Shown: positions 42,519-51,541, counted from the stretch's first letter. The stretch is DNA of 64,000 nt from Kribbella sp. VKM Ac-2569 (GCF_004216905.1 NZ_SGXJ01000002.1:310001-374000), one strand, 5' to 3'. The notes: generated by a model from the letters alone, not told the origin. Program-made: numbers and translations.

Positions 42519-42917
42519 ATGGAGCGCGTGGACTGCGTAGGTGCCCTGGTGTACGACGAGCAGCGCCGGCTGCTCGTGGTGCGGAGGGCGAACGAGCCCG
42601 GCCGGGGACTGTGGTCTATTCCGGGCGGCCGGGTCGAGTCCGGTGAGGACGATCCGACCGCGGTCGCACGGGAGGTCGTGGAGGAGACTGGGCTGACTGT
42701 GGAGGTCGGCGATCTCGTGGGCGAGGTCGAACGGCCCGGTCCGCGCGGGCAGCTGTACGTGATCCGCGACTACGCGGCGACTGCCGTGGGCGGCACGCTC
42801 ACAGCAGGTGACGACGCGACGGACGCGCGCTTCGTGACGCGCTCCGAGTTCGCGGCACTCCCCACGACGACACTGCTCATTTCCACGTTGGAGCAGTGGA
42901 ACGCCCTGCCTGGCTAG
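42519..42917 (+). CDS. NUDIX hydrolase
   Basis: The 132-residue protein has a complete Nudix box, starting at GGRVESGED and ending REVVEETGL, with the spacing G-x5-E-x7-REUxEExGU. ERVDCVGALVYDEQ starts the fold, and RGLWSIPGG precedes the box. TATCCT lies eight bases before the ATG without a Shine-Dalgarno, suggesting a very short leader. It is divergent from the PHP gene. The substrate (nucleotide diphosphate derivative) is not defined by the box. Confidence 0.9.
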   Translation: MERVDCVGALVYDEQRRLLVVRRANEPGRGLWSIPGGRVESGEDDPTAVAREVVEETGLTVEVGDLVGEVERPGPRGQLYVIRDYAATAVGGTLTAGDDATDARFVTRSEFAALPTTTLLISTLEQWNALPG

Positions 42918-42973
42918 GAGCTGCGGCCAAAAACATCAAGACGCACCGCACCCTGTTCAGCAAGACTCAGCAG

Positions 42974-43726
42974 ATGGACGACGCTGATGTGGTGCGGGCG
43001 ATCGAGGGCAATGCAGCTGAGTTGCTGATGGCGATGGGCGCTGCGGGCGGTGGGTCGCAGCGGGTCGACGACCGCGCGGAGTGGACGATCGGTGGTTCGC
43101 CGATCGACTATCACAACGCGGTGGTACGGGCGGCTTCGGTGGAGGTGGCTGCTGAATCCCTGGTGGAGTTGAGGAAACACGGCGTACCAGGGACCTGGCA
43201 TGTCGGGCCGTCCATGCAGATCGACAGCGCGGCCCTGACCGCGGCAGGGTTCGTCTCGGGCGGCAGCGAGCCCGGGATGGCGGTGCGGATCTCGGAGTTG
43301 GTCGCGCCTCGCGTCGTACCAGGGTTGTCGTTGACGCGGGTGCAGGACGACGAGGCGTTGGCGGTGTGGGAGGCGACGCTCGGTCAGGGTTTCGGCGAGG
43401 GTGAGCGCGAGGCGCGGTGGGTCGCGTCGGTGTACCGGAAGCTCGGGTACGACGACCCGTGGCAGCACTACCTCGGGTGGCTCGACGGCGCCCCGGTCGC
43501 GACGGCGACGGTGTACCTCGGGGCGGGCGTCGCCGGGCTGTACTTCGTGATGACAGTGCCGGAAGCGCGCCGGCGCGGGATCGGGGCAGCAATCACGTAC
43601 GGCGCACTGCGTGCAGCAAGCACGGAGTACGCCGTACTGGAATCCTCTTCCGCCGGCCGGCCCGTGTACGAGGCCCTCGGCTTCCGCGAGTACTGCACGA
43701 TTGAGCTCTACGAGTGGGCCGGCTGA
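42974..43726 (+). CDS. GNAT family N-acetyltransferase
   Basis: The 250-residue protein has a helical N-terminal half with AIEGNAAELLMAMGAAGG and IGGSPIDYHNAVV, as in actinobacterial GNATs with an extra N-terminal domain, and a C-terminal GNAT fold with the acetyl-CoA loop VPEARRRGIGAAITYG near 207-222. ATG 42974 is chosen for homology of MDDADVVRAIEGN; upstream start at 42896 would overlap the Nudix gene. It ends with a 19-bp convergent overlap into the DUF4267 gene. The acceptor is unknown. Confidence 0.88.
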   Translation: MDDADVVRAIEGNAAELLMAMGAAGGGSQRVDDRAEWTIGGSPIDYHNAVVRAASVEVAAESLVELRKHGVPGTWHVGPSMQIDSAALTAAGFVSGGSEPGMAVRISELVAPRVVPGLSLTRVQDDEALAVWEATLGQGFGEGEREARWVASVYRKLGYDDPWQHYLGWLDGAPVATATVYLGAGVAGLYFVMTVPEARRRGIGAAITYGALRAASTEYAVLESSSAGRPVYEALGFREYCTIELYEWAG

Positions 43727-44148
43727 ACGGTCTCACCGGTCTGTGCGGTGTCGTCGGCGGTGCGGCGTTCGCGGAGCAGTAGGACCGCGTCGAAGAGGAC
43801 GACGACTGCTGTGAGCCCGTGAATCCCGAGCGCCGTGGCTGCGGAGCCGTCGTGCGTGAAGACGGTGATCATGTCAATGATCGGGACGAGCGTGGTGATC
43901 GCCAGTACGACGCCCGTCGCGCGCCGCTGGCCGAGCGCGAACAGGGCCAGAATGCTGAGCCCGAGGGCGATGTCGCGGACGCCCTTCACCGCGAAGTACC
44001 CGGCGGCGGTGCCGGTCGGCCACGGATCGATCCCGAAGTTCGCGGCGGCGCCGTGGCCGTCGAACAGCCCGTTGAACAGGAACTGGGATCCGAACGTCAG
44101 CGGAAAGATGCCGAGCAGGATCGTCAGGACAGTGGTGAAGCGGCGCAT
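43708..44148 (-). CDS. DUF4267 family small membrane protein
   Basis: The 146-residue protein has four predicted membrane helices: TTVLTILLGIFPLTFGSQF, then an area GYFAVKGVRDIALGLSILAL, a helix VVLAITTLVPIIDMITVF, and ALGIHGLTAVVVLFDAVLLL. The pattern with KGxRD in helix 2 is DUF4267. GGGAGAA precedes the ATG. It is divergent from a TetR gene across three shared operators, so it is probably induced when the repressor is released. Function is unknown, possibly related to compound tolerance. Confidence 0.8.
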   Translation of the reverse strand: MRRFTTVLTILLGIFPLTFGSQFLFNGLFDGHGAAANFGIDPWPTGTAAGYFAVKGVRDIALGLSILALFALGQRRATGVVLAITTLVPIIDMITVFTHDGSAATALGIHGLTAVVVLFDAVLLLRERRTADDTAQTGETVQPAHS

Positions 44149-44180
44149 CGCAGTTCTCCCTCACATCGCAGAATGGTCGA

Positions 44181-44247
44181 ATCTAGCAGCGCTAGATTTC
44201 CTAGCGATGCTAACTCTGTCATTGCTAGATTGTCTAGCAGTGCTAGA
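44181..44247. promoter_or_regulatory. Three CTAGC-N3-GCTAG operators
   Basis: ATCTAGC-AGC-GCTAGAT at 44181-44197 is a perfect palindrome; CTAGC-GAT-GCTAA at 44201-44213 is near-perfect; TCTAGC-AGT-GCTAGA at 44233-44247 is perfect. An extra half site GCTAGA lies at 44224. All sit in the 108-bp gap between DUF4267 and TetR genes. Confidence 0.85.
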
Positions 44248-44256
44248 ATTCAGGAC

Positions 44257-44829
44257 ATGCCGACTCAGTCACGCCGTGAACGGGCCCGCGCCGAGCGTCA
44301 CGAGCTGATCCTCCGCACCGCCCGCGAGCTCGCCGAGTCCATCGGCTGGGGCGCTGTCACCACTCGCCGCCTGGCCGAGGCCATCGACTACAGCCAACCG
44401 GTCCTCTACGGCCACTTCGAGAACATGAACGCGATCGCCGACGCCGTCGCGATCCAGGGCATCGAAGAGCTGATCGCCGTACTGCGCTTCGCCCGCACGA
44501 GCGCACCGGACCCCGCGGACGGACTGCACGCACTGGCCAAGGCCTACCTCGAGTACGCGTCCAACCATCCGGCCGTCTACGAGGCGATCTTCGTCCGCCC
44601 GACCGACCTGGAATTCGCTAGCGCTGATAGCCCGCTGCTCCTGAAGACCGCCTTCGCCGAGTTCCAGGCCGCGATCGAACCCTTCGCCGCCGGCGACGAC
44701 CCCGAGACCCTCACCGAGGTCCTCTGGAGCGCCCTCCACGGCCAAGCCACCCTCGCCCACGCCTCCCGCCTCCGCCCGGAGCACTCCCGCGCCCGCGCAG
44801 ACCTGCTCGTCAAAGTAATCACGTCCTGA
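44257..44829 (+). CDS. TetR/AcrR family repressor
   Basis: The 190-residue protein starts at ATG 44257, nine bases beyond the third operator. The N-terminus is basic (RRERARAERHELILRTA) and the HTH is VTTRRLAEAIDYSQPVLYGHF (given in part as IDYSQPVLYGHFENM at about 45-59). The C-terminal domain (80-185) is of the TetR_C type with a WHG-like motif (LWSALHGQATL). It should repress itself and the divergent DUF4267 gene through the CTAGC sites. No Shine-Dalgarno is evident, so initiation may be on a very short leader. Confidence 0.9.
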   Translation: MPTQSRRERARAERHELILRTARELAESIGWGAVTTRRLAEAIDYSQPVLYGHFENMNAIADAVAIQGIEELIAVLRFARTSAPDPADGLHALAKAYLEYASNHPAVYEAIFVRPTDLEFASADSPLLLKTAFAEFQAAIEPFAAGDDPETLTEVLWSALHGQATLAHASRLRPEHSRARADLLVKVITS

Positions 44830-45014
44830 CATCCACAGGAGACGGATTCGCCGGCTCCTGACCCATCCGCGGGTGCTCCACCCCCGGTCTGCGCGGGGCT
44901 GGCGGGTTGTTGTGCGGCTGGCGGGTTGTAGCGGGTCAGCGGTGAAACAAGCCGCTAGCGGGCAGCACCGCGCGGGCGCGTCGAGTCGTGGCGTTTGGTT
45001 GGTGAGCGAAAGCG

Positions 45015-45061
45015 CGAGTCGTGGATTGAGGCTGTGTTCGGCCGCCGGAATCCACGACTCG
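45015..45061. terminator. 13-bp hairpin between the TetR and phosphatase gene ends
   Basis: CGAGTCGTGGATT at 45015-45027 pairs with AATCCACGACTCG at 45049-45061. CGAGTCGTGG also occurs directly at 44992. The 277-bp gap between two convergent genes otherwise shows only a short direct repeat GGCTGGCGGGTTGT near 44898 and 44917. It could terminate both transcripts. Confidence 0.6.
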
Positions 45062-45106
45062 AAGGAAACGCTGCCGCGGTCAGGCACGGCAGGTCGCAGG
45101 AGGAGG

Positions 45107-45682
45107 TCAGCTGTTCCAGCGCAGCACCGCGGGGGAGCCGCGTTCCCAGCCGAGGGTGGAGAGGGTGGCGGTATTGAGGACGAAGTGGCGGCCTTCGGTG
45201 ACGTCCAGTTCCAGCCAGCGGGCGGTGAGGCCGCGGAGGGCGTGGGAGTGGCCGAAGACGAGGACGTCTCCGGGTACGGCGGCCAGGCGGGCGTTGACGC
45301 GGTCGAGGCGGGCGGCGACCTCGGCGGCTGTTTCGCCGTGGGGTACCGGGTCGTCCCAGACTGTCCAGCCGGGGACGGCCTCGCGGATCTGGGCGGTGGT
45401 GATGCCCTCGTAGTCGCCGTAGTTCCACTCGACCAGGTCGTCGTCGACCTCCGCGTCGGGGAAGCCCGCGAGTTCCGCCGTACGCCGGGCGCGCTGCCGC
45501 GGTGACGTCAGCACCAGGTCGAAGGACTCCTCCGCCAGCCGCTCCCGCAAACTCGCGGCGACGCGCTCGCCCTCGGGTGTCAGCGGGAGGTCGGTGACGG
45601 ACGTGTGTTTGCCCGACCTGCTCCACTCGGTTTCCCCGTGCCGGACCAGGAAGACCCGGTCCTTTCGCTCCTGTGTGGTCAC
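45107..45682 (-). CDS. Histidine phosphatase (phosphoglycerate mutase-like)
   Basis: The 191-residue protein starts at GTG 45682 after GAGGA. The RHG motif is FLVRHGETEWS near residue 10-20, with R in TSPRQRARRT near 60 and the second His in VFGHSHALRG near 150, plus an acid Glu in the EWNYGDYEG loop. All catalytic residues are present. Actinobacterial proteins of this group include broad-specificity phosphatases such as Rv3214, but its position here is away from the syntenic cluster, so the exact activity is open. Confidence 0.88.
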   Translation of the reverse strand: MTTQERKDRVFLVRHGETEWSRSGKHTSVTDLPLTPEGERVAASLRERLAEESFDLVLTSPRQRARRTAELAGFPDAEVDDDLVEWNYGDYEGITTAQIREAVPGWTVWDDPVPHGETAAEVAARLDRVNARLAAVPGDVLVFGHSHALRGLTARWLELDVTEGRHFVLNTATLSTLGWERGSPAVLRWNS

Positions 45683-45761
45683 GCCTGCATCCTCGCAGAC
45701 CGCAGATCCACCGGCGCCGAACCCTTGACCGGTCGATCGATACAAGGCAGGGTAACGAAAC

Positions 45762-45775
45762 TGTAAGCGCTTCCA
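45762..45775. promoter_or_regulatory. LacI-family operator
   Basis: TGTAAGCGCTTCCA is a near-perfect palindrome with the AAGCGCTT centre that LacI/GalR regulators recognise. It lies 23 bp before the LacI start, so it should control the LacI-ABC-glycosidase operon. Confidence 0.85.
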
Positions 45776-45798
45776 CTTTGCCCCGAGGAGCGGACCCA

Positions 45799-46857
45799 GT
45801 GCCTTCCGGACCCACCGGCCGGCCGGCGACGATCTACGACGTCGCGGCCCGCGCGAAGCTGTCGATCGCGACGGTTTCGCGTGTCCTGCAAGGGACCGGG
45901 CCGGTGTCGGCGAAGGCGCGGGAGCGGGTGGACCAGGCGGCGCAGGAGCTGAACTACGTACCGCTGCGGGCCGCGCGGAGTCTCGCCGTACAGCGCCACG
46001 AGGCGCACGGGCTGGTGCTACCGGATCTCGCCGGTCCGTTCTACGGCGACCTGCTGATGGGGTACGAGCGCTGGGCCGGGGAACAAGGTCAGAGCGTCGT
46101 CATCACCGTCACGCACGGCAACCCGGATCCGCGGCGCACCGTGATGGACCTGGCCGGGCGGGTCGACGGGATCGTTGTCCACGGCAACGCTCTCGATCTG
46201 CCGACGGTGCAGGGGTTGCGCAAGGCCGGCGTACCGGTCGTGCTGATCGCGCATCCGCCTGTCACCGGATGCGACTCGGTCCGGAGCGAGAGCGCGGCGA
46301 GTGCCGAACAGCTCACCACCCGACTGCTCGATCACGGACGCGACAGTCTTCTCTTCGTCGGAGACCCGGCCAGCTCGTACGACGTTTCCGAGCGGTACGC
46401 CGGGTATGCGAAGGCGCACGAGCTTCGCGGGTTGCAGGTGCCCAAGCCGGTCCGGGTCCCGCTGACCGAGGACGCCGGGCGGACGGTCGCCGAGAAGATG
46501 CTCCAGGCAACCACCCGTTCGCCCCGCGGTGCGCGCGGGGCGAGCGGGCGGCCGGACGGGTTGGTTTGCGCCAACGATGAGCTTGCGTTGGCCGCGTTGA
46601 CTGCGTTCGCCGCGGGTGGCGTCGGAGTGCCTGGGGAGATTGTCGTGACTGGGTGGGACGACGTGATGGCTGCTCGGTATGTGTCGCCGGGGTTGACGAC
46701 CGTGCGGCAGCCGATGGCCGAGTTGGGGCGGGTGGCCGCGGAACGGCTGCACGAGCGGGTGACCGGGGTTCGGACCCGGGCGCGCAACGACGTACTGGCA
46801 ACAGAACTGGTGCTGCGGGACAGCTGCGGCACGAGCCCGGGGGATGCACAGCAGTAA
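45799..46857 (+). CDS. LacI family transcriptional regulator
   Basis: The 352-residue regulator starts at GTG 45799, eight bases after GAGGAG. The HTH is ATIYDVAARAKLSIATVSRVL in part (YDVAARAKLSIATVSRVLQG near 15-34), with the hinge helix NYVPLRAARSLA near 55-66 and a periplasmic-binding-protein-like effector domain to the end (GWDDVMAARYVSPGLTTVR). It precedes the sugar-binding lipoprotein by 29 bases and likely represses the whole downstream cluster via the AAGCGCTT site. The inducing sugar is unknown. Confidence 0.92.
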   Translation: MPSGPTGRPATIYDVAARAKLSIATVSRVLQGTGPVSAKARERVDQAAQELNYVPLRAARSLAVQRHEAHGLVLPDLAGPFYGDLLMGYERWAGEQGQSVVITVTHGNPDPRRTVMDLAGRVDGIVVHGNALDLPTVQGLRKAGVPVVLIAHPPVTGCDSVRSESAASAEQLTTRLLDHGRDSLLFVGDPASSYDVSERYAGYAKAHELRGLQVPKPVRVPLTEDAGRTVAEKMLQATTRSPRGARGASGRPDGLVCANDELALAALTAFAAGGVGVPGEIVVTGWDDVMAARYVSPGLTTVRQPMAELGRVAAERLHERVTGVRTRARNDVLATELVLRDSCGTSPGDAQQ

Positions 46858-46886
46858 CTCCGCAGTAATACGTGAGGAGACAACAC

Positions 46887-48182
46887 ATGTTCACCCACAG
46901 CATCCGCCGCCGGCTGGTGATCGGCAGCGCTGCACTGACCGCGACAGCGCTCGCCTTGGCCGGGTGTGGACGGTCCGAGGACACGCCGAGCGGCGGATCG
47001 CAACCGACCACCACCGTCAGCGAGGGACCCGCGACCGGCAACCTGACCGTCTGGGCGATGGGCACCGAGGGCGAGAACCTGCCCAAGCTGATGGAGCAGT
47101 TCAAGCAGGCCAACCCGGGCGTCAACGTGACCGTCACCCCGATCCCGTGGGACGCGGCGCACAACAAGTTCACCACCGCGATCACCGCGAACACGCTGCC
47201 CGACGCGGCCATGGTCGGCACCACGTGGATGGGTGAGTTCGCCGACCTCGGCGCGCTCGACCCGACACCGCAGGGCTTCGACAACTCCGGCTTCTACGAG
47301 GGTGCGCTCGACACCACGAAGGTCGGCGGAACGCAGTACGGCGTTCCCTGGTACGTCGAGACGCGGCTGGTGTTCTACCGCAAGGATCTCGCCGCGAAGG
47401 CCGGCTTCAGCACTCCCCCGACGGACTGGGACGGGCTGAAGGCGATGGCCAAGGCGATGAAGGAGAAGGCCGGCGCGAAGTACGGGATCAACCTGCAGCC
47501 GGGCGGCGACGGCTCCTGGCAGACGGTGATGCCGTTCGCCTGGTCGGCCGGCGCGAACATCACCGGGGACGACCAGAAGGAGTTCACCTTCGACTCCCCG
47601 GAGATGCAGGAAGGGCTGAAGTACTACCAGAGCTTCTTCACCGAGAAGCTGGCCGGCACCGACCTGCCGCCGAACCAGACCGAGGCCCAGTTCGTGAACG
47701 GTCAGGTGCCGATGTTCATCTCCGGTCCGTGGATGGCGGGCTCGGTGGCGAAGGCCGGCGGCGACGCGATCAAGCCGAACATCGGCGTGTTCCAGATCCC
47801 GAAGAACAAGTCGGCGACCTCGTTCGTCGGCGGCTCGGACTTCGTCGTGTTCAAGGCGTCGAAGAACAAGGACAGCGCCTGGAAGCTGGTCAAGTTCCTG
47901 TCCGACGCGAAGACGCAGGCGTCGTGGTTCAAGATGTCGTCCGACCTGCCCGCGGTGAAGAGCGCGTGGGAGGACCCGAGTATCGCGTCCGACCCGCTGC
48001 TGCCGGTGTTCGGCAAGCAGCTCGAGGACGCCAAGGCGCCGCCGGCGATCGTGAACTGGGAGCAGGTCGCGAAGGCGTTCGACACCGAGGTCGAGAAGAT
48101 GGCCAAGTCCGGCCAGTCCCCCGCCGACACCGCCAAGGCGATCCAGACCAAAGCGTCCGCCATCGGCCCGGGCGGTAGCTGA
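46887..48182 (+). CDS. ABC transporter sugar-binding lipoprotein
   Basis: The 431-residue solute-binding protein begins at ATG 46887 after GTGAGGAGA. The signal peptide ends in lipobox LALAGC near residue 26. The rest is a cluster-B substrate-binding protein (NLTVWAMGTEGENLPKLM, then QFKQANPGVNV). It is anchored outside the membrane and feeds the two permeases that follow. In family terms it is a MalE/UgpB-like carbohydrate binder; the linked GH144-like and GH39 enzymes suggest an oligosaccharide released from a beta-glucan or xylan-type polymer. Confidence 0.92.
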   Translation: MFTHSIRRRLVIGSAALTATALALAGCGRSEDTPSGGSQPTTTVSEGPATGNLTVWAMGTEGENLPKLMEQFKQANPGVNVTVTPIPWDAAHNKFTTAITANTLPDAAMVGTTWMGEFADLGALDPTPQGFDNSGFYEGALDTTKVGGTQYGVPWYVETRLVFYRKDLAAKAGFSTPPTDWDGLKAMAKAMKEKAGAKYGINLQPGGDGSWQTVMPFAWSAGANITGDDQKEFTFDSPEMQEGLKYYQSFFTEKLAGTDLPPNQTEAQFVNGQVPMFISGPWMAGSVAKAGGDAIKPNIGVFQIPKNKSATSFVGGSDFVVFKASKNKDSAWKLVKFLSDAKTQASWFKMSSDLPAVKSAWEDPSIASDPLLPVFGKQLEDAKAPPAIVNWEQVAKAFDTEVEKMAKSGQSPADTAKAIQTKASAIGPGGS

Positions 48183-48187
48183 GCACG

Positions 48188-49129
48188 ATGACAGTCGTCA
48201 CCGATAAGCAGTCCCACGCGGTACGGCGTAAGTCGCCGCCTGGGCGCCCGCGGCGACGGGTCACTCGCGAGGCCGCGGCGGCCTGGATTCTCGTGCTGCC
48301 GTTCGTGGTGTTGTTCCTGGCGTTTACCGCGGGGCCGGTGCTCGGGTCCTTCGGGATGAGTTTCACCGACATCAAGCAGCGGGATCTGCGGACGCCGTTC
48401 TCGGTGAACGGGGTCGGGTTCGGCAACTACGTGAAGGCGTTGTCGGACGAGACGTTCCGCAAGGCGGCTTTCAACACGGCGTACTTCGTGATTGTCGGCG
48501 TCCCGCTGACGCTGGTGGTGGCGCTGGGCGCGGCGGTGTTGCTGGATCGTGGGATCAAGCGGTTCCAGGCGCTGTTCAAGGTCGCCTACTACCTGCCCGT
48601 GGTGACGTCGATCGTCGCGATCGCGGTGATCTGGCGGTTCGTGCTGTCACCGGACAACGGTCTGCTGAACACCGCGCTCGGCTGGGTCGGCATCGACGGC
48701 CCGAACTGGCTGGCGTCCAAGACCTGGGCGATGCCGTCGCTGATCGCGATGGCGGTCTGGCGGAACTTCGGCTCCGCGATGATCATCTTCCTGGCCGGTC
48801 TGCAGGGCATTCCGCAGTCCGTCGAGGAGGCCGGCCAGATTGACGGTGCGGGCCCCTGGCAACGATTCCGGTACCTGATCCTGCCGTTGCTGCGGCTGAC
48901 GATCCTGTTCAACTGCGTGACCATGGGCATCGGCTACCTGCAGTTCTTCGAGGAGCCGTTCGTGATGACGAAGGGCGGTCCGCTGGACAGCACGCTGTCG
49001 GTGTCGATGTACACCTACAACCAGTTCGGCTTCGGCAACTACGGGCTCGCGACGTCGATGGCGTACATCCTGTTCGTCGTCATCGCGGTCGTCACGTTCA
49101 TCCAGTTCCGGCTGCTGAGGGAGAAGTGA
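48188..49129 (+). CDS. Sugar ABC transporter permease (MalF/UgpA type)
   Basis: The 313-residue permease has an unusually basic 35-residue N-terminus, then six transmembrane helices and the binding-protein-dependent transport signature EEAGQIDGAGPWQRFRYLILP near residue 215-235 (EAA loop). It starts six bases after the binding-protein stop. It should pair with the following permease and with an ATPase encoded elsewhere. Confidence 0.92.
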   Translation: MTVVTDKQSHAVRRKSPPGRPRRRVTREAAAAWILVLPFVVLFLAFTAGPVLGSFGMSFTDIKQRDLRTPFSVNGVGFGNYVKALSDETFRKAAFNTAYFVIVGVPLTLVVALGAAVLLDRGIKRFQALFKVAYYLPVVTSIVAIAVIWRFVLSPDNGLLNTALGWVGIDGPNWLASKTWAMPSLIAMAVWRNFGSAMIIFLAGLQGIPQSVEEAGQIDGAGPWQRFRYLILPLLRLTILFNCVTMGIGYLQFFEEPFVMTKGGPLDSTLSVSMYTYNQFGFGNYGLATSMAYILFVVIAVVTFIQFRLLREK

Positions 49130-49941
49130 TGCGCCGTACCTGGTGGATCTACCTGATCGGAGTGCTCGGTCTGGTCGCCGTCGCGGCGCCGTTCCTGTGG
49201 ATGGTGCTCGGCAGCTTCAAGACCCAGGGCGAGCTGCTCCGGGTCCCGCCGACGTGGTGGCCGGACCAGCCGACGTCGCAGAACTACGACGACCTGTTCA
49301 ACAAGGCGAACTTCCCGCGCTACTTCCTCAACTCGATGCTGGTCGCGCTGGCCGTCACGGCCGGCAACCTGACCTTCTGCTCGATGATCGGGTACGCGCT
49401 GGCGAAGCTGCGGTTCAAGGGCCGCAACGCGTTGTTCGTGCTGGTGATGGCCACGCTGATGATCCCGGGCATGGTCACGTTCGTCCCGCTGTTCGTCCTC
49501 GTCACCAACGCCGGGCTCGCGAACTCGTACCCCGGCCTGATCCTGCCGTTCCTGGTCTCGCCGTTCGGCGTGTTCCTGATGCGGCAGTTCTTCCTGGGGC
49601 TGCCCGACGACCTGATCGACGCCGGCCGCGTCGACGGCACCACCGAGCTGGGCATCTTCGCCCGGATCATGCTGCCGCTGACGCGGCCCGCGCTGGCCAC
49701 GCTCGGCATCCTCACCTTCCTCGGATCCTGGAACAACTTCCTCTGGCCGCTGGTGATCGCCCAGACCGAGGACAAGTACACGCTTCCCGTCGCCCTGGCG
49801 CTGTACTCGACCGGACAGAACGCGCAGAACTACGGCCTGTTGATGGCCGGCGCGGTCGTGGTCGTCGTACCGGTGCTGGTGATGTTCCTGGCCTTCCAGC
49901 GTCACGTCACCCGCGGCATAGCGATTACCGGACTCAAATAG
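49129..49941 (+). CDS. Sugar ABC transporter permease (MalG/UgpE type)
   Basis: The 270-residue permease starts with ATG overlapping the preceding TGA (TGATG), with GAGGGAGAAG just before. It shows six membrane helices and the EAA loop DAGRVDGTTELGIFARIMLP near 165-185. A GTG one codon earlier is a possible start. It completes the membrane part of the first carbohydrate transporter. Confidence 0.92.
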   Translation: MRRTWWIYLIGVLGLVAVAAPFLWMVLGSFKTQGELLRVPPTWWPDQPTSQNYDDLFNKANFPRYFLNSMLVALAVTAGNLTFCSMIGYALAKLRFKGRNALFVLVMATLMIPGMVTFVPLFVLVTNAGLANSYPGLILPFLVSPFGVFLMRQFFLGLPDDLIDAGRVDGTTELGIFARIMLPLTRPALATLGILTFLGSWNNFLWPLVIAQTEDKYTLPVALALYSTGQNAQNYGLLMAGAVVVVVPVLVMFLAFQRHVTRGIAITGLK

Positions 49942-49951
49942 GAGACATCAG

Positions 49952-51526
49952 ATGACCGCCATCATCAGTCGCCGCACAGTATTGGCCGCGGGCACCGCGG
50001 CAACCCTGATCGGAACCGCACCTCCCGCCTTCGGAGGAACGCCTTCACCGGCGGAGCTCTTGAAGGGCAGCTGGACACCGAGCCGCGAAGACAAAGCCAC
50101 CGTAGGCCGGTGGGCTCGTGACACCTGGCGCAGCATCGTCGCGATGACCGACGAGCACACCGGGTTGCCCGCCGACAACATCGGCGAGTCGGTCACGAAC
50201 CCGGTGCGCAGCAGCTACACCTCCCCCACCAACATCGGCGGCTACCTCTGGAGCACGGTCGTCGCCAAGCACCTCGGCATCATCTCGCCGCACGAGTCGC
50301 TGCGCCGCATCACGCAAACGCTGACGACGATGAAGAACGTCGTACACCACGAGCCGAGCGGCATGTACTTCAACTGGTACGACGAGGCCACCGGCGAAGT
50401 ACTGCGTGTCGACCCGGACGGCACCAAGGCGATCACGCCGTTCGTCTCGAGCGTCGACAACGGCTGGTTCGCGTGCGCGTTGATGGTCGTCCGCAACGCC
50501 GAGCCGGGCGCCCGTGCCCTCGCGGATTCCCTGCTGAACAAGATGAACTTCGCGTTCTACTACAACCCCGCGGCTCGCCCGGGCGGTCTGATGCGGGGCG
50601 GATTCTTCGAGACCCCGCCGCCGGACGAGGAGACGGACAAGGGCAACCACGCCGGCGTCGGCCCGGACGTGTACTACCGCAAGTTCCACTACGACACCTG
50701 CAACACCGAGGCCCGGATCGCCGGGTACGTCGGGTTCGCCCTCAACCAGGTCCCGCACACGCAGTACTTCGCGACGTACCGCACCTTCCCGGACAGCTGC
50801 GACTGGTCGTGGGTGGAGCAGAAGCCGAAGGGCGTGCACCGGACCTACCTCGGCCTCGACGTCTTCGAAGGCACCTACTCGTACCGCGGCATGCGGCTCG
50901 TCCCGTCCTGGGGCGGCGACATGTTCGAGTCCCTGATGCCCGACCTGTTCGTCCCCGAGTCGACCTGGGCGCCGCGCAGCTGGGGCCTCAACCACCCGCT
51001 GACGGTCCGCGCGCATATCGAGCACGGCCTGGACGACGCGAAGTACGGCTACTGGGGTTTCTCGCCGGCCTCGAATCCCAAGGGCGGGTACTCCGTCTAC
51101 GGCGTCGACGCGATCGGGATGGACCCCGGTGGTTACCCGTCCGACCTGGAGGCGACGAACTACGACGCCGGCTTCGAGGGTTGCCGCGAAGGCACCAACC
51201 CGAACCCGACGTACGGCGACGGCGTCGTCACCCCGCATGCGGCGTTCCTGGCGATGGCGTACGCGCCGCGGCAGGCGATCGACAACCTGAGCAAGATCGA
51301 GAAGACCCTGCACGCGTACGGCGGTGGCGGGTTCTACGACTCGGTCGCCGTCAAGTCCGGGCTGATCGCCCGCCGGTACCTGTCGCTCGACCAGGCGATG
51401 GTGATGGGTGCCATCGGCAACGTGTTCGGCGAGAACCTGATCCGGCGCAGCTTCGCGAGCCGGACGGTGGAGAGCCGGATCCGGCCGCTGATCGCGATGG
51501 AGCAGTTCGGCTCCGGCCTCGAGTAA
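49952..51526 (+). CDS. Secreted glycoside-hydrolase-like protein (COG5368/GH144-like)
   Basis: The 524-residue protein has a twin-arginine signal (SRRTVLAAGTAATLIG) with cleavage after about residue 30, so it is exported folded. The body matches the glucoamylase-like COG5368/GH144 group: TSPTNIGGYLWSTVVA near residue 90, NWYDEATGEVL, a later YGYWGFSPASNPKGGYSVYG near 365-385, and DGVVTPHAAFLAMAY near 425. GH144 enzymes act on beta-1,2-glucans and related oligosaccharides; the specific substrate here is inference. It follows the ABC permeases directly and is likely cotranscribed. Confidence 0.78.
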   Translation: MTAIISRRTVLAAGTAATLIGTAPPAFGGTPSPAELLKGSWTPSREDKATVGRWARDTWRSIVAMTDEHTGLPADNIGESVTNPVRSSYTSPTNIGGYLWSTVVAKHLGIISPHESLRRITQTLTTMKNVVHHEPSGMYFNWYDEATGEVLRVDPDGTKAITPFVSSVDNGWFACALMVVRNAEPGARALADSLLNKMNFAFYYNPAARPGGLMRGGFFETPPPDEETDKGNHAGVGPDVYYRKFHYDTCNTEARIAGYVGFALNQVPHTQYFATYRTFPDSCDWSWVEQKPKGVHRTYLGLDVFEGTYSYRGMRLVPSWGGDMFESLMPDLFVPESTWAPRSWGLNHPLTVRAHIEHGLDDAKYGYWGFSPASNPKGGYSVYGVDAIGMDPGGYPSDLEATNYDAGFEGCREGTNPNPTYGDGVVTPHAAFLAMAYAPRQAIDNLSKIEKTLHAYGGGGFYDSVAVKSGLIARRYLSLDQAMVMGAIGNVFGENLIRRSFASRTVESRIRPLIAMEQFGSGLE

Positions 51527-51541
51527 CGGGAGACAGTCCAG

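Noticed and set aside
44613..44634. GCTAGCGCTGATAGC inside the TetR gene as a fourth operator
   Set aside because: Imperfect and within the coding sequence; likely chance, although weak binding cannot be excluded.
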